DNA of 64,000 bases from Hymenobacter rubidus (lineage in GTDB: Bacteria > Bacteroidota > Bacteroidia > Cytophagales > Hymenobacteraceae), in contig NZ_JAERQF010000009.1 in the NCBI RefSeq assembly GCF_016734815.1, positions 90,674-154,673 on the forward strand. Reading direction: 5' to 3'. The translations under genes and the position numbers were made by a program. Shown here in pieces: positions 35,466 through 42,164 of this stretch; position 1 is the stretch's first letter; the number at the start of each line of letters is the position of its first letter. The notes beneath the pieces are model-generated. The model was given only the letters and a program-made list of their open reading frames with translations, was not told where the DNA came from and made no database searches.

Positions 35466-36422
35466 TTACCGGGGCCGGTGCAACACGAAATCGCGCGAGA
35501 TATTGAAGCCGAGGTGGATGCCGCCGGTGGCCCACGAGTCGGTGGTTTCGGCAATGAAGCCTTTCTCAATCATCGAGAGCGAGTTGCTCAGGTGAAACTG
35601 GAACACGTGGCCGCCGGTCTCGATATCAAAGCCCACGGAGAGCGAGTTGTAGAAGTTGGCGTAGCTGGCGGCGTCGGGGTATTTAGGCGGCACGCGGTAG
35701 ATGTACTCGGCATTGAGCGAGGTGCGCTTGGTGAGCTTGAGCCGCCCGCCCACGCCCACGGCGTACACCAGGTTCTGGTCCCGCTCGGTGGCCACCAGGT
35801 TGCGGTGCAGCACGGTGGGCGCAATTTCCAGCGACAGCCGCTCGCTCACCTTGCGGGCCACGATGAGCTGGTTGACGAACACCAGGCGCGAGGAAAAGTA
35901 GTTGTCGCGGCTGGGGTCATCAAAAGTGAGCGTGTTGATGGCCGCGCTGCCGAAATACACCACCGACACGGGCACGGCCCCGGGCCCGATGGACTGCCGC
36001 AGCAAGGTGGCTTTGGCGAAGCCGTCGTAGGCCTTCTGGTAGCTGCTGCGCCCCACGCCTACGCTCAAAAACCGGTTGATGCCGTATTGCAGGCCGATGC
36101 GGATGGTGCTTTGGTCGAGGCCCCAGAGCTGGTAGGCGCCGCCGTTCAAGGGGCCGAAGCGGTGCGAAATCACAAACTCCAGGGTGCCCGGCGCGGCCTT
36201 CTCCACCGATTGCAGGTTGATGACGCGCCCGGCCTTGAAGGTGCCGGTCACGTCCTGCCGCTTGGGCGCGTCCAGGCCGTCGAGCATCTTATCGAGGTCG
36301 GCACCCGGCGCGGGGGTGGTTTGGGCACAGGCCACCGTCACGAGCACCAAGCTCAGCAGCAGCACCAGCCCGGCGCACACCAGGGCAGAAACGATTTTCA
36401 CGTGGTATTCGAGACTCTTCAT
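35466..36422 (-). CDS. DUF5777-type beta-barrel protein
   Basis: 318 residues from the ATG at 36422, which opens a signal peptide (MKSLEYHVKIVSALVCAGLV, ending ACAQ). Landmarks: LEFVISHRFGPLNGGAYQLW, STIRIGLQYGINRFLSVGVG, ETGGHVFQFHLSNS and GIHLGFNISRDFVLHR, the pattern I associate with DUF5777 barrels of Bacteroidota, which occur next to YceI and cytochrome genes. Probably outer membrane. Start 12 bp after the small cytochrome stop, 39 bp ahead of YceI; clearly one operon. Confidence 0.85.
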   Translation of the reverse strand: MKSLEYHVKIVSALVCAGLVLLLSLVLVTVACAQTTPAPGADLDKMLDGLDAPKRQDVTGTFKAGRVINLQSVEKAAPGTLEFVISHRFGPLNGGAYQLWGLDQSTIRIGLQYGINRFLSVGVGRSSYQKAYDGFAKATLLRQSIGPGAVPVSVVYFGSAAINTLTFDDPSRDNYFSSRLVFVNQLIVARKVSERLSLEIAPTVLHRNLVATERDQNLVYAVGVGGRLKLTKRTSLNAEYIYRVPPKYPDAASYANFYNSLSVGFDIETGGHVFQFHLSNSLSMIEKGFIAETTDSWATGGIHLGFNISRDFVLHRPR

Positions 36423-36433
36423 GCGGGGGAAAA

Positions 36434-36820
36434 TTAATTGTTGAGGGCGCCGGCTGCCACCCATTTGCTGATGATTTCGATGTCGCAGGCGCTGAGCATG
36501 GGCGAGTTTTTGGGCATTTCCGAAGCGCCGGCCTCGTGCTTGATGCTTTTGAGCAGCACGCCGTTATCGGCCACGGCCTTCACGCCGGCGTAGGTGGCCA
36601 GGTTGAGGTTGCCGCCCAGGTTGGCGTAAGTGGTGGTGCCGTGGCAGGCCAGGCAGTGGGTGTTGAGCACGGGGCCCACGTTGGCCAGATAAGTAACCGT
36701 GGGCGCATCGCAGGGCGCGGGCGCGCCGTAGAGCTTGGCTTCGTTGTCGAAGTAGCAGCCGCTGAGCAGCGGCAGGCCGGCCGCCAGCACGGCGGCCATC
36801 AGGCGGGAGAAGCGTTTCAT
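36434..36820 (-). CDS. Small c-type cytochrome-like lipoprotein
   Basis: 128 residues. Lipoprotein signal with LLSGC (cysteine 22). One heme-binding motif CLACH at 56-60 within PVLNTHCLACHG, and a C-terminal MPKNSPMLSACDIEIISKWV, where a methionine can be the second heme ligand. It is predicted to carry electrons at the periplasmic face. It lies 10 bp after the larger heme protein, in the same operon as DUF5777 and YceI. Confidence 0.87.
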   Translation of the reverse strand: MKRFSRLMAAVLAAGLPLLSGCYFDNEAKLYGAPAPCDAPTVTYLANVGPVLNTHCLACHGTTTYANLGGNLNLATYAGVKAVADNGVLLKSIKHEAGASEMPKNSPMLSACDIEIISKWVAAGALNN

Positions 36821-36830
36821 GAAAAAGCGG

Positions 36831-38528
36831 TTATTGCAGCAAGCCCTGGGCCTGCCACTGCTGGAGCATCGTGACCTGAGCGGCCGTGAGCGGACTGCCG
36901 TTTTTGGGCATAAAGCCTGGCGTACTCGACGAGCGCTGCACCCGGTCCAGAATCAGGGTGATGTTGGCCACCGCGTTGGCGTAAATGGTGTAGTTGGTCT
37001 GGCCGCCGCCGGTGTGGCAGTTGCCGCAGTAGCTCACCACCAGCGGCCGCACGTTGTTGGTGAAGGTGATGGCCGCCGCGCCCACCACCACCGTGTATAC
37101 GCCCGGAAAGGTGGTGCTGCCCGCCGCATTCGTGGCCGTCACGCTCACGGAATAGGTGCCCGTCGTCACGGCGCTGCTCGCCGAAATCACGCCCGTGCTG
37201 CTGTTGATGGTGATGCCGGCGTTTGCCGGCGACACGCTCAGCGCATAGGTGATGGGGCCCGTGCCCGTGATGGTGGGCACGGCCGAGGTGCCCGTGCTGC
37301 CCTGCGCCAGCGTCAGCGAAGCCGGCGCATACGCCAGGCTGGCGGGCCGCACGGCCCCGGTCACCGTCACGGTGTACACGCTGGGGAACGACACCGTGCC
37401 CACGCTGTTGGTGGCCGCCACCGTGAGGCTGTAGGTGCCCACCGCCAGCCCCGCCCCGACGGTGATGACCCCGCTGCTCGCATTGATGGTGATGTTGCTG
37501 CCGGCCGTCGGCGAGCTGGTCAGGGCGTAGCTGATGGGCGTGGTGCCGCTGATGGTGGGCACCACCGAGGTCCCGCCGCTGCCCTGCGTCAGGCTGAGCG
37601 TGTTGGGCGAGTACACCAGGCCGCTGGGCGCGGTAGCCGCTGCCGAAACCACCACGGTAAAAGCCGCCGGGAAAGCCACCGTGCCCGCCGCGTTGGTGGC
37701 CTGCACCGCCAGCACGTAGGTGCCGGGCGCCACGGTATTCGCCACCGATATAACGCCTTGCGCATTAATGGTGATGCCGGTAGTAGCCGGGCTGCTGCTC
37801 ACGGCATACGTAATGGGGGCCGTGCCCGAAATGGTAGGCACGGCCGAGGTGCCGGCTGTGCCCCGCACCAGGTTGAGGGAGTTGGGTGCGTAGGTGAGGC
37901 TGGCCGGGGGCCGGGCCTTCACCACCACTTTGTAAGCATTGGGAAACGTGACGGCCCCCACGCTGTTGGTGACCGTCACGGCCAGCACGTAGCGGCCCGC
38001 GGGCAGCGTCGCCGGAGCCGAAATCACGCCCTGTGAGCTGATGGCAACCAGGCTGGTAACGGGGCTGCTGGCCACCGCGTAGCTGATGGGCGTGGTGCCG
38101 CTCACGGTGGGCGCTACCGACTGCCCGGCCGTGCCCTCGTTCACCACCAAGCTATCGGGGGCGTAGCGCAGAGCCGAGGGGGCGCGGGGCGTACGCACCG
38201 CAGCCACCGTAAACACATTGGGAAAGTTGGTAGCTCCGGCCGCATTGGAGGCGGTGATGCTCACCGTGTAAACGCCTTCGGGCAAGGCCGCATCTGCCGC
38301 AATCACGCCCTGCGCGCTGATGCTGATGCTGCCGAGGCTGGCCGGACTGGTGCTCAGCGTGTAGCTGATGGGCGTGGTGCCACTGATGGTGGGCACGCCC
38401 GACTGCCCGGCCGTGCCCACTTCTATTTCCAGCCGGGGGTTGGCGTAAGCTAGCTGGGCGGGCACCTGGCCTCTGCTTGCTTCGGGGGCCACCAACCGCT
38501 CGTGCCGGCACGCGGCAGCCGACAACAA
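36831..38528 (-). CDS. Five-repeat Ig-like protein with C-terminal cytochrome c motif; start disrupted
   Basis: 565 residues as drawn from a TTG at 38528. Five Ig-like repeats of about 90 residues (each with GTAGxSxVPTISGTxPISY, then AxNxxGxxxFPxxYTV) precede a C-terminal heme domain with CGNCH and MPKNGSPLTAAQVTMLQQW. No ATG or GTG opens this frame upstream. The only well-placed ATG (38581) opens a good signal peptide (MNIRRLLHFLFLLVGLL) but is out of frame because of three octamers at 38523-38546; with two octamers the frames join as ...LLSAAACRHER, a lipoprotein-like signal. The gene as sequenced is therefore probably off, phase-variable, or misread. First gene of the cytochrome/DUF5777/YceI unit. 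Confidence 0.8.
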   Translation of the reverse strand: MLSAAACRHERLVAPEASRGQVPAQLAYANPRLEIEVGTAGQSGVPTISGTTPISYTLSTSPASLGSISISAQGVIAADAALPEGVYTVSITASNAAGATNFPNVFTVAAVRTPRAPSALRYAPDSLVVNEGTAGQSVAPTVSGTTPISYAVASSPVTSLVAISSQGVISAPATLPAGRYVLAVTVTNSVGAVTFPNAYKVVVKARPPASLTYAPNSLNLVRGTAGTSAVPTISGTAPITYAVSSSPATTGITINAQGVISVANTVAPGTYVLAVQATNAAGTVAFPAAFTVVVSAAATAPSGLVYSPNTLSLTQGSGGTSVVPTISGTTPISYALTSSPTAGSNITINASSGVITVGAGLAVGTYSLTVAATNSVGTVSFPSVYTVTVTGAVRPASLAYAPASLTLAQGSTGTSAVPTITGTGPITYALSVSPANAGITINSSTGVISASSAVTTGTYSVSVTATNAAGSTTFPGVYTVVVGAAAITFTNNVRPLVVSYCGNCHTGGGQTNYTIYANAVANITLILDRVQRSSSTPGFMPKNGSPLTAAQVTMLQQWQAQGLLQ

Positions 38529-38546
38529 GCCAACAAGCCAACAAGC
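38523..38546. repeat. Three tandem octamers in the signal-peptide region
   Basis: CAACAAGC is repeated three times without error (38523-38530, 38531-38538, 38539-38546; GCTTGTTG on the coding strand). Eight is not a multiple of three, so each gain or loss shifts the frame. Confidence 0.9.
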
Positions 38547-38612
38547 AAGAACAAAAAGTGTAATAGTCGGCGTATATTCATTGCAGCCAAGAAAAGCAGG
38601 TTTTTAAGCCCG

Positions 38613-38646
38613 CAATTTTATTGGTCTAACATGATGCGAACATGAT
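38613..38646 (-). promoter_or_regulatory. Promoter and predicted response-regulator operator (cytochrome unit)
   Basis: Half-sites ACATGAT at 38629-38635 and 38640-38646 (11-bp period) start 9 bp from a -7-like box TAAAATTG (38620-38613, minus strand). The ATG at 38581 is 48 bp from the operator, against 50 bp at the sister site 34662-34695. Confidence 0.68.
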
Positions 38647-38678
38647 AATATGCGCCGGGCTGTCCAGCCGCTTCCCTG

Positions 38679-39452
38679 CTAATAGGCCCGGCGCAGCATG
38701 TCGGCGTACGCGTTGGGCAGCGGAGAAGCCTCAACGGCCCGGGCGGCTTTTTCCACGTCGTAGGGCACGCGCACCAGCTCGGAGCGGACGCTGTGCGGGT
38801 CGGCGAGGGAGGTGTTTTCGTCGAGGTGCAGCAGTTGATAGGCCGCGCGGGGGTCGCCGTCCTTGGGCTTGCCCACCGAGCCAATGTTGAGCGCGTGGCG
38901 GTAGCGGGTGTGCCCGTCGTGCTCGTAGGCGAAGGTGCGGTGGTAGGGCTTGTGGGTGTGGCCGAAGAGCAGGATGTCGGCATTGGCTTCTTCCAGCACC
39001 CGCAAAAAGCTTTTTTCGGGCCGGTCTTCAAACAGGTATTCGTTGATTTTGCGCGGCGAGCCGTGCACCATGAGCAGGCTGAGGGTAGTGGGCTCTTCCT
39101 GGAACTCCAGGCGCATGTGCTTGGGCAGGTGGCGCAGGTAGCGCCGCTCGGCGGGCCCCACCACGTGGTTGGTGTAGGCAATGCTCTGCGCGCCCAGCTC
39201 TTTTTCGGTGTCGGTTTTGTAGGCACAGCCGCAGTTGTCGGAAGCCAGGCCAATGCCCTGGTCGTAGTTGCCGGCCAGGGTGGGAATGCCCCGGCGCCGC
39301 ACCTCATTCACCACCTCGTTGGGCCAGGGCGCATAGCCCACCAGGTCGCCGAGGCAGAAAATCAGGTCGGGCTGGCGCTGCTCCATGTCGGCCAGCACGG
39401 CTTGCAGGGCCGGCAGGTTGCCGTGCACGTCGGAAAAAAAAGCAATGGTCAT
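38679..39452 (-). CDS. Calcineurin-like phosphoesterase, YfcE/DUF2437-like cytoplasmic type
   Basis: 257 residues from the ATG at 39452, chosen because MTIAFFSDVHGN begins directly with the first metal motif; a longer frame adds seven residues. Motifs in order: SDVHGNLPAL, CLGDLVGYAPWP, GNYDQG, MVHGSP and GHTHKPY. No signal peptide. Close in build to YfcE-like metal phosphodiesterases. Substrate unknown. Single gene between the cytochrome unit and the ArsR pair. Confidence 0.87.
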   Translation of the reverse strand: MTIAFFSDVHGNLPALQAVLADMEQRQPDLIFCLGDLVGYAPWPNEVVNEVRRRGIPTLAGNYDQGIGLASDNCGCAYKTDTEKELGAQSIAYTNHVVGPAERRYLRHLPKHMRLEFQEEPTTLSLLMVHGSPRKINEYLFEDRPEKSFLRVLEEANADILLFGHTHKPYHRTFAYEHDGHTRYRHALNIGSVGKPKDGDPRAAYQLLHLDENTSLADPHSVRSELVRVPYDVEKAARAVEASPLPNAYADMLRRAY

Positions 39453-39515
39453 CGGTCTCAGAAAAGGGAACAAAGAAAAGCGGCGCCACCCGCCAGGCAG
39501 CGCCGCGCGCGGGCT

Positions 39516-39974
39516 TTAGCAGCAGCCGCCTCCCGGCGTGCAGCAGGCCGTTTGCAACTGCGGCAGGGCGTCCATCAGGCTCGGCACGCCGCAGGCGTCT
39601 TGGGCCAGGCAGGCGGTTTGCTTGGGCGTGAGCACGAAATCGGTGCCGTCGAAGGCCAGCCCAAACTTGCCGATGGTATCCTGCTGGTACTCTACTTCAA
39701 TGTCCAAATCTTCGCGGCCCAACACCTTTTCCGACAGGTTCAGGATGTGCAGAAACTTCTGCGGCGCCAGCCGGTGGTCGTAGTCGCCGGCCTCCCAGAG
39801 CTGGAAGTTGGCCGCCGTTTCGCGCCGCTCCACGCCGCCGCAATCAATAAAGTGCTTGCTGACCAAGCCCACTTCCGTGACGTGGAAGTGCGCCGGCAGG
39901 TATTCGCCGGTTGGCAGGCGGAAATTAACGGCGGCCAGCCCGCTGAGGGACTGCTTCATTTCAGATATTTTCAT
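39516..39974 (-). CDS. DUF6428-type protein of an arsenic-type operon
   Basis: 152 residues, no signal. The run FRLPTGEYLPAHFHVTEVGL, then FIDCGGVERRE and FQLWEAGDYDHRL matches a family I associate with ArsR and arsenic-resistance genes in Bacteroidota (DUF6428). It ends with a cysteine cluster, TACCTPGGGCC, and has other cysteines at ACLAQDACG, suitable for soft-metal or arsenite binding. It lies 30 bp after the ArsR gene and is surely co-transcribed. Molecular function unknown. Confidence 0.8.
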   Translation of the reverse strand: MKISEMKQSLSGLAAVNFRLPTGEYLPAHFHVTEVGLVSKHFIDCGGVERRETAANFQLWEAGDYDHRLAPQKFLHILNLSEKVLGREDLDIEVEYQQDTIGKFGLAFDGTDFVLTPKQTACLAQDACGVPSLMDALPQLQTACCTPGGGCC

Positions 39975-40004
39975 GGAGTTGGTTGGGGTAAGAGGGCGAA
40001 ATAC

Positions 40005-40355
40005 TTAGCAGGCGCAAGCGCTGTCCGGCCCGCAGGTAGCACTGGTGGTGGCTTCGATAAAAAAGGCCGTGAATTGCTGGTGCACGCGCCGGAGCAACTC
40101 GGTATTGAGGCAGTAGCACACCGTCAGCCCGTCAATCTCCCCCCGAATCAGGTCCAGCGCCTTCAGCTCCTGCAGGTGCTGGGCAACGGTGGTGCGCGAG
40201 AGGGGCAGTTCGGCTGCGATGTCGCCCGAAATGCAGGTGGTTTTGCTGGCCAGCAGCTGAACAATGGCCACCCGCGCCGGATGAGCCAGGGCTTTGGCAA
40301 CGCGGGCGAGCTGCTGCTGCTCCTGGGTGAAGAAGGCGGTTTTGGCGTAAGTCAT
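40005..40355 (-). CDS. ArsR-family metal(loid)-sensing repressor
   Basis: 116 residues from the ATG at 40355; two codons further up is a GTG. Winged helix with [37 protein letters not shown] (recognition helix) and [10 protein letters not shown]. Cysteines lie in the DNA-binding domain (TTCISGD), near the wing (VCYC) and at the C-terminus ([10 protein letters not shown]), so the inducer is probably arsenite or another thiophilic ion. Two palindromic operators lie just upstream. No arsenic pump or reductase gene is in the window. Confidence 0.9.
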   Translation of the reverse strand: MTYAKTAFFTQEQQQLARVAKALAHPARVAIVQLLASKTTCISGDIAAELPLSRTTVAQHLQELKALDLIRGEIDGLTVCYCLNTELLRRVHQQFTAFFIEATTSATCGPDSACAC

Positions 40356-40373
40356 GAACACATGGGAAAACTA

Positions 40374-40415
40374 TGTCGTAAACATACGACACAATAATGA
40401 CGTATGTTTACGACA
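40374..40415. promoter_or_regulatory. Two tandem ArsR operators
   Basis: TGTCGT-AAACAT-ACGACA (40374-40391) and TGACGT-ATGTTT-ACGACA (40398-40415) are two 6-6-6 palindromes, the second a near mirror image of the first, so the whole also forms an 18-bp inverted repeat (40371-40388 with 40401-40418). They lie 19-60 bp ahead of the arsR start. Confidence 0.82.
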
Positions 40416-40520
40416 TAGCTAATTTATCAGTTACTTCTGCAATGCGAGTGCTACGCCAGCGCTTAGCATCACGGGCATTTCATGCCTGTTTTAATGGCCA
40501 AACTGCCTTCTGGCCGGCCG

Positions 40521-42083
40521 CTACAGCTTCCGCAGCTTCACCAACAGCACGTCGTTTTCGTGGAGCTGGAAATGTAGTTTTAGGCCATAGGGGCCGGCTT
40601 GCAGGGATGGGCTTGCCAAAGGCGGGTCCATGGTAAGCCGCTGCAAATCGGCCACTTGCTGGCGCGAAAGCTCGGAGGGCCTTCCCATGTTGAGGTAGGC
40701 GGTGTAGGCGTCGTTCTGGCCGTAGCCCACCCGGTGGGCCTCGGTGGCGTAGCGGCCGGGCGGCAGGTTCCGCAGCGCCAGCGTGACGGGTGGGGCGGCG
40801 GGCGCGGGATGCTTCTTCACGAAATACACCTGGTTGTTCTGCGGGCCCTGGGGCGGGGCGGTGAAATTCCAGAGCAGCACCTGCACATTGCCTGCCGCGT
40901 CGGTGGTGGCCCAGGAAGCCGGGTCGGCATTCTGCAGCTCCTGCGGGCCGAGCTCGTGCAGGTACTTGTAGGCGAAGTATGCAGGCTTGCGGATGCCTTG
41001 TAGATTGAGCAGGCCGAAGCCGCCGTGAAAGGGCGTGAGCGGCGGCCCGGCCTCCTCAAAAATGTCCGAGAACGTCCAGTACGACATGGACGTGGCCGTC
41101 TTTTCGGTTTGCTTGAGGGTGTTGAGAAGGTAGGCAGCGCTTTCGTAGGAGTCGTGCACGGGGTCGTGGGGCGAGTACGAGGTGCTCCATTCGGTCAGGT
41201 GCAGCTCAATTTTGGGGAAGGCCGAAGCCGCGATTTTGGCGCGCACGGCGGCTGTGTGGCGGGCAATGGCATTGGGGTCGCCGAGGTGCTGCTGCCCCTG
41301 TCCAAACTCGTCGAGCCCGCCTTCGGTCACCCCATAATCGTGCGTGCTGATGAAGTCCAGCGGCACTTTATTGGCGGCGCAGTAGGCCAGCGTCTCATCA
41401 ATCCAGCCGGTGCCCGACGAAGCCGGGCCGCCCACCCGGTAGCTGGCCGACACACTTTTCACGGCCCGCGCCGTGCTGGCGTACAGCAGGAAATAATCGG
41501 CCTGCGTGCCCGAGAAAAAAGCTGGGTAGTTCGGTTCGTTCCACACCTCAAAATACCAGCTTTCGACCTCCTTCCGCCCGTAGCGCTGCTCCCAGTGCCG
41601 CACCAGCGCCGTAATCAGGGCCTCCCACTTGGGGTAGGATTTCGGCGGCGACACGTTGGCCTTCCACCAGAACACCGTTTTTTCCGCGCTTTTCAGCGCC
41701 GAGGGCATAAAGGACAGCTCCACAAACGGCCGGACGTGGATGCTCAGCAGGAAGTCGTACAGCTTGTCGGTGTACTGCCAGTTATACACGGCATTGCCCT
41801 GCCGGTCTTCGGCGTACACGCCCATATCATCGTGCAGCAGCCCATGGAAGCGCAGGTAGCGAAAGCCGCATTCCTTTTGTGCCAAAGCCAGTTGCTGCTG
41901 CCAGTCGGCGCGCAGGCCCTCATTGGCCCGGCCGGCTCCTACGCACAGGTCGAATGCCTTGTTGAGCGGACCGCGCACCTTCTTTACATCGAGGCTGATG
42001 ACGCGTGGCTGACTTGGGGCTGGCGTTTGGGCCGCCACTTGCCCGCAAACCAGTGTGAAGAGAAGTAGCAGGTGGCTTTTCAT
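40521..42083 (-). CDS. GH39 glycoside hydrolase, probable beta-xylosidase
   Basis: 520 residues with a signal peptide (MKSHLLLLFTLVCGQVAAQ). (beta/alpha)8 barrel of GH39: acid/base E183 in FEVWNEPNYPAFF and nucleophile E298 in ELHLTEWSTSY. Other landmarks are YLRFHGLLHDDMGVY and ISTHDYGV. GH39 xylosidases release xylose from xylo-oligosaccharides with retention; in this locus that would feed xylA and xylB. Periplasmic or surface. It is the last gene of the xylan locus, 81 bp after the GH115 gene. Confidence 0.9.
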   Translation of the reverse strand: MKSHLLLLFTLVCGQVAAQTPAPSQPRVISLDVKKVRGPLNKAFDLCVGAGRANEGLRADWQQQLALAQKECGFRYLRFHGLLHDDMGVYAEDRQGNAVYNWQYTDKLYDFLLSIHVRPFVELSFMPSALKSAEKTVFWWKANVSPPKSYPKWEALITALVRHWEQRYGRKEVESWYFEVWNEPNYPAFFSGTQADYFLLYASTARAVKSVSASYRVGGPASSGTGWIDETLAYCAANKVPLDFISTHDYGVTEGGLDEFGQGQQHLGDPNAIARHTAAVRAKIAASAFPKIELHLTEWSTSYSPHDPVHDSYESAAYLLNTLKQTEKTATSMSYWTFSDIFEEAGPPLTPFHGGFGLLNLQGIRKPAYFAYKYLHELGPQELQNADPASWATTDAAGNVQVLLWNFTAPPQGPQNNQVYFVKKHPAPAAPPVTLALRNLPPGRYATEAHRVGYGQNDAYTAYLNMGRPSELSRQQVADLQRLTMDPPLASPSLQAGPYGLKLHFQLHENDVLLVKLRKL

Positions 42084-42164
42084 GGTGTGCGGGGTTCGTT
42101 AGATGGCGCGGGTGCGGGGCCTCCCCCATGGGAAAGGAGGACGGACGACTTGTGGCCCAAGCTC

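Noticed and set aside
40397..40636. Plus-strand frame starting inside the ArsR operators
   Set aside because: No domain, runs into the antisense of GH39, and its start codon lies in the operator.
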